From Candidatus Woesearchaeota archaeon (GTDB lineage: Archaea > Nanobdellota > Nanobdellia > Woesearchaeales > UBA9642): DNA of 64,000 nt. The notes below the pieces were generated by a model. The model worked only from the letters and a program-made list of their open reading frames with translations. It made no database searches and was not told the DNA's origin. Location of the stretch: NCBI GenBank assembly GCA_003599145.1, contig QZIT01000001.1, positions 62,001 through 126,000 of the forward strand, written 5' to 3'. This document shows positions 8,797 through 16,245 of the stretch, piece by piece (position 1 is the stretch's first letter; each line of letters starts with the position of its first letter). The position numbers and the translations under genes are program-made.

Positions 8797-10030
8797 AGGC
8801 CATGCCAAGTTAGATTTGGCAGTCGACAAAGGGCAGGTAACCAAATGTGAACTTTCAGCTGTAGAAGGCAGCCGTTATTTTGAAGGATTGGTTTTGGGAA
8901 GAAAATATTTTGAAGCGCATGAAATGACTTCCAGAATCTGCGGCATCTGCAGCTGCGCCCATGTCATTGCGGCTATTTCTGCAATAGAAGACGCTCTTGA
9001 TTACAAACCCACAAAACAGACGCATGAATTGAGAGTCTTACTGACGTTGGGAGAAAGAATCAGAAGCCATGCAACCCATTTATACTTTTTAGCATTGCCT
9101 GACTATTTAGGGTATGAATCAGCATTGGCCATGGCTCCAAAGTTTAAAAAAGAATTAAAAAACGCCCTGCAGTTGATGAAAGTGGGCAATAACATAGTAA
9201 AAGTCATAGGCGGAAGGGATTTGCACCCTGTTTCTGCAACCATAGGTGGTTGGTTGAAGGTTCCAGAGCAAAAGCAAATGCAGGAATTGCAAAAAGAGCT
9301 TGAATCCAGTAAAGAAGCAGCAGAAAAAACGTGCAATCTATTTTCTTCATTGCAATATCCAAAATTTGAAAGCGATACAGAGTGGTGTGCACTGGTAAAC
9401 AAAAATGAATATGCCGTTTTAAAAGGCACCTTTACCTCTCCAAAAGGAGTTTTTGAAAAATCACTCTACAGGCAGTACATTAAAGAGTATCACGAGCCTA
9501 GGTCAACGGCAAACTTTGTCATCAGAGCAGGCCATCGCTATGCTGTCGGAGCACTATCGCGATTAAATTACAGCTCTCAATTTCTAAGTCCGGATGCAAA
9601 AAAAATGCTGAAAAAATCAAAATTAAAATTGCCCTCCCAGAATCCCTACATGAACACGATTGCACAGGCTATTGAATTGGTGCATTGCATTGATCATGCA
9701 ATACAAATTTGCAAAACCTTAAAAGTACAAAAAGAACCTGTTGCTGAAATAAAAGTAAAGGCAGGCACAGGCATAGGTGTCATTGAAGTTCCCAGAGGAA
9801 CGTTATGGCATGAATATACGCTGGATGAAAACGGAACCATAACAGGAGCTAATATCATTACGCCCACTGCGCAAAACTTATTGAACATACAGGAAGACAT
9901 CAGAGCATTTGTTCCCTCTATGGTAAACAAAAAGAAAGAGCAGATTGTTGTTGAAATTGAAAAATTGATTAGAAGCTATGATCCCTGCTTTTCCTGTTCA
10001 GCGCACTTTTTGGAAGTCAACTGGCAATGA
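8759..10030 (+). CDS. hydA: [NiFe] hydrogenase large (alpha, catalytic) subunit
   Basis: A 423-residue catalytic subunit. Both nickel-binding motifs are intact: RICGICSCAH with C61, C64 and H68, and DPCFSCSAH with C410, C413 and H416. After H416 there is only a seven-residue tail (FLEVNWQ), the kind of C-terminal peptide that a hydrogenase maturation endopeptidase removes after nickel insertion; the likely protease is the next gene, joined by an ATGA overlap. The N-terminus KITLNHITKIEGHAKLDL is typical of group 3 enzymes. Together with HydB, HydG and HydD it should form a soluble NADP-linked hydrogenase able to dispose of electrons from fermentation as H2. Confidence 0.95.
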   Translation: MEKITLNHITKIEGHAKLDLAVDKGQVTKCELSAVEGSRYFEGLVLGRKYFEAHEMTSRICGICSCAHVIAAISAIEDALDYKPTKQTHELRVLLTLGERIRSHATHLYFLALPDYLGYESALAMAPKFKKELKNALQLMKVGNNIVKVIGGRDLHPVSATIGGWLKVPEQKQMQELQKELESSKEAAEKTCNLFSSLQYPKFESDTEWCALVNKNEYAVLKGTFTSPKGVFEKSLYRQYIKEYHEPRSTANFVIRAGHRYAVGALSRLNYSSQFLSPDAKKMLKKSKLKLPSQNPYMNTIAQAIELVHCIDHAIQICKTLKVQKEPVAEIKVKAGTGIGVIEVPRGTLWHEYTLDENGTITGANIITPTAQNLLNIQEDIRAFVPSMVNKKKEQIVVEIEKLIRSYDPCFSCSAHFLEVNWQ

Positions 10031-10380
10031 AAACAGTGTATGTCTTTGGAAACGAATATTTAACAGAAGACAACTTTGCCAAAGAAATTGCAAAAGACCT
10101 GCAGGACGTAAAGCTTGTCTATTGCACAGGTCCAGAAGAGTTGCTAGATAAAAAAAAGGTCATCATCCTTGATGTCGTCAAAAACATTCAGGAACCGATG
10201 ATCATCACGGATATTGATCAGTTAAAATCAAGAAGCATCGTCAGCATGCATGACTTTGACGTTGCCTTCTTCCTCAAATTGCTTAAGGAAATGGGCATAA
10301 CGCAAACTATAAAAATCATAGGCATACCTCAAAGTGGAGATAAGGAAAAAATTATTGCAAAGGTGAAATCATGGATATGA
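10027..10380 (+). CDS. Hydrogenase maturation endopeptidase (HyaD/HycI-like)
   Basis: A 117-residue protein of the M52 hydrogenase-processing protease family. It opens with VFGNEYLTEDNFAKEIAKDL, matching the GN-x3-x-DD start of the family with an acidic nickel-probing residue; an Asp (IILDVVK) near 50 and a His in SMHDFDV near 78 fit the other expected ligands. It is shorter than bacterial members (about 150-165 residues), like several archaeal ones. It starts inside the hydA stop codon (ATGA), so it is coupled to its presumed substrate, the HydA C-terminal tail. Assignment rests on the motif plus position. Confidence 0.83.
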   Translation: MKTVYVFGNEYLTEDNFAKEIAKDLQDVKLVYCTGPEELLDKKKVIILDVVKNIQEPMIITDIDQLKSRSIVSMHDFDVAFFLKLLKEMGITQTIKIIGIPQSGDKEKIIAKVKSWI

Positions 10381-11270
10381 AAAAAGGTTTATGGCTTGTT
10401 TTGTTTACGGCAATCATTTCAGGATTTTCAATATTCTTAAACAGCTATGTGGTTAAAAGCTTTGACAGCTCTGTTTTCACGTTTGCAAAAAATGTTGTTG
10501 TTGCACTTCTGTTGTTTACCATCATTCTTGCGATAGGACAATGGAAAAAAATTAAGGAGTTAACCAAAAAACAGTGGTTGCAGTTAAGTGCCATTGGATT
10601 GATAGGAGGAAGCATTCCGTTTCTGCTGTTTTTCAAAGGATTACAGATGACCACAGGAACAACAGGAGCTTTTATTCATAAAACCCTGTTTATTTTCATT
10701 GCAGTGCTTGCGTTATTGTTCTTAAAAGAAAAATTGAGCAAAGGATTTTTGATAGGAGCAGTCTTATTATTGATAGGAAATTACCTGTTTATCAGACCTC
10801 AGTTTACTTTTTCCACAGGACATATTTTGATAGGCATTGCTGTAGTTTTCTGGGCAGTTGAAAATGTACTTGCAAAACATGTTGTTAAGGAAGTATCGGG
10901 AAGCATTGTAGGATTTGGAAGAATGTTTTTCGGTTCACTGTTTATTTTGATATTTTTATTTGCAACAAGCAAAGCAGGAATTATTTTGAGCATGACAGGA
11001 ATACAGTATCTCTGGATTTTGATAACAGGAGTTTTGCTCTTGCTTTACGTGATAACGTATTACAACGGATTGCAATATGTTAAAGTCAGCACAGCAGCAG
11101 CTGTTTTAACCATAGGCTCGCCTATAACGACGCTGTTAACTTTTTTCTTTCAGGGAAAAGGATTTACTGTTTATGAGATTGCAGGAAGCTTTTGCATTGT
11201 TTTAGGAGTTGTTGCAATAATCTGGTGGGCAAAGCTTGCTTCCTTACTAACGCAAAACGTGAAAGAATGA
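10377..11270 (+). CDS. EamA/DMT-superfamily membrane transporter
   Basis: A roughly 297-residue integral membrane protein with ten predicted transmembrane helices arranged as two EamA repeats (five each), as in the drug/metabolite transporter superfamily. Conserved features include the GGSIPFLLFFKGLQ segment at the end of the first repeat and YYNGLQYVKVSTAAAVLTIG in the second. Two close ATGs exist (10371 and 10377); the second forms an ATGA overlap with the stop of the protease gene, the coupling style used before and after it in this operon. The substrate is unknown; export of a metabolite linked to fermentative metabolism is only a guess. Confidence 0.85.
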   Translation: MKKGLWLVLFTAIISGFSIFLNSYVVKSFDSSVFTFAKNVVVALLLFTIILAIGQWKKIKELTKKQWLQLSAIGLIGGSIPFLLFFKGLQMTTGTTGAFIHKTLFIFIAVLALLFLKEKLSKGFLIGAVLLLIGNYLFIRPQFTFSTGHILIGIAVVFWAVENVLAKHVVKEVSGSIVGFGRMFFGSLFILIFLFATSKAGIILSMTGIQYLWILITGVLLLLYVITYYNGLQYVKVSTAAAVLTIGSPITTLLTFFFQGKGFTVYEIAGSFCIVLGVVAIIWWAKLASLLTQNVKE

Positions 11271-11983
11271 ACGGCATAGAACTAGCCATCAGATTTTCAT
11301 TCATCACCAATTCTTTGCAGTTCTGCGGCCCTCACTGCGCTTCTGACCAGTTCATGGAATATGTTGATAAAAAAAACAATGAAAAAGACGTTGAAGATTC
11401 TCTAAAAAAATTTGAAGGTTTATATCCTTATTTGTCAACCATTGCAGAAAAAACAGGGAAAAAATTTACTGATTATGAAGTTATTGAGGCTTACTGGATA
11501 GGCAATAAACTGTTGGAGCAGTTTGACAAAGAGGATTTGAAAAAAATCATAGAAAAATTGATGCAGAGAGGCTTGCCAAAATCAATGGGAGAAAAACTGA
11601 TAAAAAACATGCCTTCTGGCTTTATGCCTCATCATAATTTCAATGTTTTTTATGTTGGCGTTGGCAATACCACGGGTTCGGTGCCAACAAACTTGCAAAA
11701 CATGGACAACTGCAGAATTTCCTGGGGAAAAGTTTCTGAAGTGCTAACAGAAAAAGTATTGGTGCAGACTCCTGTTTTGAAAAAGCAGGGCAACCAATAC
11801 TATTTAGGCAAGGAAGAAACAAAAACCATCGTCTTTAAGCCGTCATTATTTCCCTCCATAAAAAAAGGAGATGTTATTGCCCTTCACTGGGGATTTGCAT
11901 GCCTTGTTTTAACAGAAGAGCAGTTGAGCAATTTAAAAAAATACACGAGAAAGATTATTGATGTGATGAACAAAATAGGATAA
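11267..11983 (+). CDS. Unknown protein, paralogue A of a hydrogenase-linked pair
   Basis: A 238-residue soluble protein starting in an ATGA overlap with the transporter gene. It shares a set of conserved motifs with the next gene: EAYWIGNKLLE, a PHHN motif followed by a beta strand (MPHHNFNVFYVG), an MDNC motif, and GDVIALHWGFAC near the end. The two are clearly paralogues though they differ in length and diverge between motifs. The repeated His, Cys and Asn in conserved positions suggest a metal- or ligand-binding role, and its place as the third gene after hydA suggests a hydrogenase accessory function; both are inference. I do not recognise the family with certainty. Confidence 0.75.
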   Translation: MNGIELAIRFSFITNSLQFCGPHCASDQFMEYVDKKNNEKDVEDSLKKFEGLYPYLSTIAEKTGKKFTDYEVIEAYWIGNKLLEQFDKEDLKKIIEKLMQRGLPKSMGEKLIKNMPSGFMPHHNFNVFYVGVGNTTGSVPTNLQNMDNCRISWGKVSEVLTEKVLVQTPVLKKQGNQYYLGKEETKTIVFKPSLFPSIKKGDVIALHWGFACLVLTEEQLSNLKKYTRKIIDVMNKIG

Positions 11984-12015
11984 AAATTTATAAAGCGAAA
12001 AAACATTCTTACCCT

Positions 12016-12651
12016 ATGACCCTTGACAGAGTATTGAGCGCTGCATTTTCCTATCCGACGCTTAAAGAAAAAGATGATTCTTTAGGAAGAACCTTATTGG
12101 CCGCTGCGCAAGGAAAAACGCCTGCAAAAAAGGCTTATCAGATTCTTTGCAGAACATATTTATTCCCTGTTGTCGTTCCTTATTTCAGGCTTATTGCAGA
12201 ACAGCACGATCTTGAGCTGTTTGATCCAAAAGTCGCAGAAGCGTATTGGATAGGCAATGAACTCTTAGAGGGAGATTGGGATTACACAAGAGTGCATCAA
12301 GACATATCCTTCAAAATGCACCAGCACGATTTGAAAAGAAAAATTCCGGATATGCCGACAGCAGCTCCGCATCATAACACCCACGTAAAGGTATATGGGT
12401 CAATTTCGCATGAACCAACAGCAGAAGAAAGAGACCACTGCATGGTTAAAGCTGTGGAAATTGCAGACGTTAACAAGCAAGGAATTTTTGTTACAGAGAA
12501 AACTCCTCCTTTTTCACACGCAACTGTTCAAAATCCCTATAACTTCAGGCTGAACGGAAGAATATTTGCTGTGCACAGAGGAGCATTGTGCTGGCCATTG
12601 GATGAAAAAGGCTTCAGAAACCTGATGAAATGGGGTTATGGCGTCAAGTAA
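12016..12651 (+). CDS. Unknown protein, paralogue B of a hydrogenase-linked pair
   Basis: A 211-residue soluble protein, paralogue of the previous gene. Matching motifs are EAYWIGNELLE, APHHNTHVKVYG, ERDHC, and GRIFAVHRGALCWPL. It has its own TATA box (TTTATAAA, 11987-11994) 26 bases before the ATG, so although it follows the hydrogenase operon by only 32 bases it can be transcribed separately from a leaderless mRNA. That arrangement means dosage of the pair could be set independently of the hydrogenase. The 3' end overlaps the convergent double-Lrp gene by 16 bases. Function unknown. Confidence 0.75.
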   Translation: MTLDRVLSAAFSYPTLKEKDDSLGRTLLAAAQGKTPAKKAYQILCRTYLFPVVVPYFRLIAEQHDLELFDPKVAEAYWIGNELLEGDWDYTRVHQDISFKMHQHDLKRKIPDMPTAAPHHNTHVKVYGSISHEPTAEERDHCMVKAVEIADVNKQGIFVTEKTPPFSHATVQNPYNFRLNGRIFAVHRGALCWPLDEKGFRNLMKWGYGVK

Positions 12652-13625
12652 GGCTTTATCATTTCTTTGTATGCAGGCATCCACGTTTCATCAATCATAA
12701 TAAGATGTTCATAGTTTCGTATCACCGAAGAATATTTTTTTCTCAGCTCATTAATGATGGCGTTGAACTGCTGATAATTTTCAACGGCAAATTCAAACTC
12801 AACCTCCCAGGGAGCTAAACTTCTAATGTAATAAAGCGCGTTTGGATGCACCCTCATCCATTCAAAAAGCGATTTTTCATCCTGCGCAGAAAGCTTTTTA
12901 AAATAAATAATTGCCTTGAAAAACTCATAGCCCAGCTTATTAAAGTCAACGGCAATTCGATAATTGAGAATAATCTGCTTTTCTTCTAGTTTCTTTATCC
13001 TGCTTCTTACCGTATCTATGCTCGCATGCACTCTTCTTGAGAGCTCCATAAGAGAAATTCTCGCGTCGTTTGCCAGAATGTTTAACAGCTTTGCATCAAT
13101 TTCGTCAATCTCATTATGCACAACGTCCCCGCCAAAAAGAACATAAGTTCCATTTTTGTCGTTAAGAAAAAACTTCTTATTGTACTGTCTCGTATCGACC
13201 ATAGTGCCTAAAACTTTGCTTACAATAAGATGCTCCCATTTGGATAACAAACTATTGATTTTTTGAAAATAATCTGTTGTACTTTTTGACAGCATGGCAA
13301 AGACGCAGTCAAAAACGCCGTCAGAAATACCCATCCAGTAAACATCCTTATTTTGCTTAAGCTCTTCAAAAAACTTTTCTCTCTGCTCAGGGATATTTGC
13401 CAATTTCAGATAGACTTTAAACATAGAGTATCCTAATTTATTGGGATTAATAGAGGTAATGAACTGTTGGATAACGCCGTTTTTTTGCAGCTGCTGTATT
13501 CTATATTTTACTGCCTCTCTAGATTTATGTACTTTTTTTGCCAATACCGCGTTAGCAATCCTGCAGTTCTTGTCAAGCTCTGCAAGAATCTTTTTATCGG
13601 TTAAGTCAAGCTTTATTTTGTCCAT
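12636..13625 (-). CDS. Double Lrp/AsnC-type transcription regulator
   Basis: A 329-residue regulator made of two Lrp/AsnC units in tandem. Each has a winged helix-turn-helix (first LDLTDKKILAELDKNCRI with VHKSREAVKYRIQQLQKNG; second IDEIDAKLLNILANDARIS with VHASIDTVRSRIKKLEEK) followed by a RAM-like alpha/beta segment. Two relatives of the same layout lie at 31035 and 57023. An Lrp normally dimerises to pair its HTH domains, so a tandem protein carries a built-in dimer. It sits next to the hydrogenase operon and divergent from the FG-GAP gene; hydrogenase or FG-GAP control is inferred from position. An inverted repeat in its promoter suggests autoregulation. Confidence 0.85.
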   Translation of the reverse strand: MDKIKLDLTDKKILAELDKNCRIANAVLAKKVHKSREAVKYRIQQLQKNGVIQQFITSINPNKLGYSMFKVYLKLANIPEQREKFFEELKQNKDVYWMGISDGVFDCVFAMLSKSTTDYFQKINSLLSKWEHLIVSKVLGTMVDTRQYNKKFFLNDKNGTYVLFGGDVVHNEIDEIDAKLLNILANDARISLMELSRRVHASIDTVRSRIKKLEEKQIILNYRIAVDFNKLGYEFFKAIIYFKKLSAQDEKSLFEWMRVHPNALYYIRSLAPWEVEFEFAVENYQQFNAIINELRKKYSSVIRNYEHLIMIDETWMPAYKEMIKPYLTP

Positions 13626-13679
13626 TTTTAACCATTTCGTACTATTAATATATAAATTTTACCATAAAACGGTTAAAAA
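13625..13679. promoter_or_regulatory. Inverted repeat flanking the TATA box of the double-Lrp gene
   Basis: TTTTTAACCATTT at 13625-13637 and AAACGGTTAAAAA at 13667-13679 are inverted copies with 12 of 13 bases matching. They flank the TATA box of the double-Lrp gene (TATATAAATTT, about 13649-13659), and the proximal arm touches its start codon. Two arms spaced about 42 bases apart fit binding by a regulator with two DNA-binding units and would block transcription. The region also lies upstream of the divergent FG-GAP gene at 13747. Confidence 0.6.
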
Positions 13680-13746
13680 TAAGTAAAAAGTTTAATATAC
13701 TTAGGAATATATTTACTATTAAAAAGTAATAAAAAAGGTGAGAACA

Positions 13747-14502
13747 ATGAATGAAGATGCAAATGAGGGAATATTAAAAACAATCAAGAAAAAAATTAGC
13801 GAAGCAATTGACAGTCATGAAAAAACAGTCAATCAAACGTTAGTAACACAGGACAAAAGAACAGAGGATGCACTAAACATATACGCCACGGAAGTTGGTG
13901 AAGCCATCGATACCCATGCAAAAGCAGTCGAAAAAACATTAGCAACACAAAATGCGGGAATTGCCGAGACATTTGAAACCTATACAAAATCAGTTACGAG
14001 AACGTATAGAAACACTATGATAAAAATAGCAGCTATATGGATAGCGGTCGGTGCACTCAACATCGGCTCAAATGTTTACTTGAGGCATCTCAAGGACCAT
14101 AGAACTGCAGAAGCAAAACAAGAAATAGTCAGCTATAAACCAAAGGAAATAATTGAAGGAACTGAATTCACCTTCCAGCAAAAACCTATAGCCCATATTG
14201 AAGGAAAATGGGGAGCGCATGGTTTAGTGGGAGCAGTAGACTGGGATCATGATAAGGATATGGACTTATTGGTTGCCAATAAAGATGGAAGCGTCAATGT
14301 TTATGAGAATATTGACGGCAAATTCTGCATCATGCAATCGGTCGCTAAAATCCCCAGCACAGGTCATTATTATAATGGAAGCTCTTTTGCAGCAGCTGAC
14401 TGGGATAATGACGGAAAAAATGATCTTTTAACCATGAACAAAAGCGGTTATGTATATTGGTACAAGAATATGGCAAAAGACACACTTGAACAGAAACTTT
14501 AA
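13747..14502 (+). CDS. Membrane-anchored coiled-coil protein with C-terminal FG-GAP/VCBS-like repeats
   Basis: A 251-residue protein. The N-terminal third is helical and contains a 33-residue tandem duplication (units starting SEAIDSHEK and GEAIDTHAK). One transmembrane helix follows near residues 92-112, then a C-terminal part with two FG-GAP/VCBS-like Asp-rich calcium-loop repeats (DWDHDKDMDLLVANKDGSV and DWDNDGKNDLLTMNKSG). The order suggests an intracellular stalk and an extracellular beta-propeller fragment of only two blades, so it probably oligomerises or binds a partner. The ATG at 13747 is chosen over a GTG at 13738, since GGTG within that GTG is the SD. It is divergent from the double-Lrp gene and has a long leader. 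Confidence 0.72.
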   Translation: MNEDANEGILKTIKKKISEAIDSHEKTVNQTLVTQDKRTEDALNIYATEVGEAIDTHAKAVEKTLATQNAGIAETFETYTKSVTRTYRNTMIKIAAIWIAVGALNIGSNVYLRHLKDHRTAEAKQEIVSYKPKEIIEGTEFTFQQKPIAHIEGKWGAHGLVGAVDWDHDKDMDLLVANKDGSVNVYENIDGKFCIMQSVAKIPSTGHYYNGSSFAAADWDNDGKNDLLTMNKSGYVYWYKNMAKDTLEQKL

Positions 14503-14509
14503 TTTTTTT

Positions 14510-14719
14510 TTAAGCAACAGCCTTCTTATACAATTCTAAACTCTCCTTTGCTTCAACATCAGAAACTTTTTGGATAACAAAACCTCCCTGGACAAGAACA
14601 TAATCGCCTATTTTAAATTTTTTTTCAACCAACGTTGCAGTTCTTTTTTCTACATCATAATCAACAGTCGCCTTATCTCCCTTAATGGCAATAATTTTTC
14701 CAGGAACCATTAAACACAT
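14510..14719 (-). CDS. hypC: Hydrogenase maturation chaperone HypC
   Basis: A 69-residue HypC/HupF-family protein. It begins MCLMVPGKI, with the essential cysteine directly after the initiator methionine, and has the beta-barrel pattern VDYDVEKRT and KIGDYVLVQGGFVIQKV. HypC works with HypD in building the Fe(CN)2CO group and carries it to the large hydrogenase subunit. The ATG overlaps the hypA stop codon by one base (TGATG). HypB, HypD, HypE and HypF are not encoded in this window and must lie elsewhere if the hydrogenase is matured normally. Serves the hydBGDA enzyme 4 kb away. Confidence 0.95.
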   Translation of the reverse strand: MCLMVPGKIIAIKGDKATVDYDVEKRTATLVEKKFKIGDYVLVQGGFVIQKVSDVEAKESLELYKKAVA

Positions 14720-15054
14720 CAGACAGTCACCTCTTTTAGGATAATATCATGGCCGTCTAAAATTTTAGGCATAGGCAGACTGCACTTTGGACACTCAAAT
14801 AGCGTGCTGTCATGGCCTTTATGAATGATCTTTGGCTCTCCGACAAAACCGCAGCCACATTGTACTTTTGCTTTTTTGGCAAGCATGATCACCTTATACT
14901 TCACCATAGCTTTCAAGGTAGCCTCCATTTCTTCCAGAGGGAGGTGTGCAACATCGCCTACTTCAACAGTAATGGATTTCACTTTTTTCTTTTTTTCTTT
15001 TTCAACGATTTCCACTTGCTTCAATATTTGCTGGGCAATAATCTGTTCATGCAT
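14719..15054 (-). CDS. hypA: Hydrogenase nickel-incorporation protein HypA
   Basis: A 111-residue HypA. The N-terminal MHE, with the nickel-binding His2, is present, and the zinc-ribbon cysteines appear as CGCG near residue 70 and CPKC near 93 (two Cys pairs). HypA delivers nickel to the hydrogenase large subunit, normally with the GTPase HypB, which is not found here. The SD AGGTGAT lies just before the start, and the gene follows the MCM-like ATPase gene by eight bases, so the two are likely co-transcribed. Confidence 0.94.
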   Translation of the reverse strand: MHEQIIAQQILKQVEIVEKEKKKKVKSITVEVGDVAHLPLEEMEATLKAMVKYKVIMLAKKAKVQCGCGFVGEPKIIHKGHDSTLFECPKCSLPMPKILDGHDIILKEVTV

Positions 15055-15062
15055 CGTATCAC

Positions 15063-16220
15063 CTAATATGTTTTATAGAGGCTGTTTTTGAAAATATCAA
15101 GAACGACCTGCAAGTCTTCTTTCAATACTTGATTTCGCAGGTGCATTCTGGCATGTGCTTTAGCCATGTTGATAATGCCTACAACAATTCTCGGTGTTAA
15201 AGGCAGCAAAAACTTTTTTTCGTCATCTTTAATTTTTTTTATGAATACCGTAATCGTCTGCTCGAGGTTTTTATCAAATAAGACTTCAATCTGGTCTGCA
15301 AATTTCACATAGTCCTTAACAAACAACACATCATCTTTTTTTAAGGGTTTATTCTCCCTTCTAATAATGGATTTAGTGATGTCCATGAATTTTTCTGTTG
15401 TTGGTTTCTTGACGAAGAAAACAAGATGAAACCTGCTTAGCAATGCAGGGTCAAAGGGAATTTGCTTTTTTACTTTTTTCTCGTCAAATTTATCTCCTCT
15501 AGGATTTGCTGTTGCTAAAACCCTAACATTTGCCTCAAAACGCCTATGGGTGTTGCCTTTGTCATAGGTTACAAATCCTTTTTCCATGGCATTGTATAAT
15601 GAGCCTAAATCTTCTTTTTTTAAGAGATTTAATTCATCCAAACAGCAAATGCCATTGTTTGCGCTAGGCAGTAAACCGGGCGTTATCTCTCTTCCTATGG
15701 TAACGGTTAAACCAGCTCCTGTTGTTCCGCTTCCTAAACCAAAGCTTGCTATTGGAGAAGCGTCATAAACAGAATGCAGTATTTCTGTTTTTCCTGTTCC
15801 AGGATCCCCTAAAAGCAACACATGGAACCGTTCTTTTGCAAATAACTGCAGCAAAACTGCATTTTTAATATCTTCAAATCCAACTAACTTAGGAGCTATA
15901 ACCTGCAAAAACTGCTCTGGAGTGCATCTTGCATAGAGGTCTTTTTTCAATTTAGGTTCATATGCAGTTTTAAGCCCTTCAACAACTCTTTTTACCTCTT
16001 TATCTTCTGTTGCCAAAACCATTCTCGGATAAGCATAACTAGGGAAAAACGTCGGATTGACAAGATCCAAAAATAAATCAACTTTTTTTAATTTAAGCAG
16101 GTATTTTACATCATTCAACTGCTTTTTGTTGAGATATTGCGAAAGAACGCTAAGTGCTTTTTTCTCCCTTTTATGCAAAGACCTAAACAATCTGAAAAAA
16201 TCACCTGCCTTTTTTTCCAT
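15063..16220 (-). CDS. MCM-like AAA+ ATPase linked to hydrogenase maturation genes
   Basis: A protein of about 385 residues with an AAA+ core most like the MCM family: Walker A GDPGTGKTE, a GAGLTVTIGRE stretch, Walker B GICCLDELNLL, sensor 1 VRVLATANPRGD, and the arginine-finger motif LLSRFHLVFF. The usual MCM N-terminal OB-fold and zinc domain is missing; a short helical N-terminus replaces it. It lies in a row with TrmB, hypA and hypC, eight bases before hypA. A replicative role seems unlikely for this truncated form; a chaperone-like role, as with MoxR-type ATPases, is possible. The ATG at 16220 is chosen because upstream in-frame starts fall inside the TrmB gene. Confidence 0.78.
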   Translation of the reverse strand: MEKKAGDFFRLFRSLHKREKKALSVLSQYLNKKQLNDVKYLLKLKKVDLFLDLVNPTFFPSYAYPRMVLATEDKEVKRVVEGLKTAYEPKLKKDLYARCTPEQFLQVIAPKLVGFEDIKNAVLLQLFAKERFHVLLLGDPGTGKTEILHSVYDASPIASFGLGSGTTGAGLTVTIGREITPGLLPSANNGICCLDELNLLKKEDLGSLYNAMEKGFVTYDKGNTHRRFEANVRVLATANPRGDKFDEKKVKKQIPFDPALLSRFHLVFFVKKPTTEKFMDITKSIIRRENKPLKKDDVLFVKDYVKFADQIEVLFDKNLEQTITVFIKKIKDDEKKFLLPLTPRIVVGIINMAKAHARMHLRNQVLKEDLQVVLDIFKNSLYKTY

Positions 16221-16245
16221 AGTAATAGCTAATAAAGGAGTATTC

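Noticed and set aside
15063-16220. Replicative MCM helicase
   Set aside because: The AAA+ core is MCM-like, but the N-terminal OB-fold/zinc domain is missing and the protein is only about 385 residues, so I do not call it the replication helicase.
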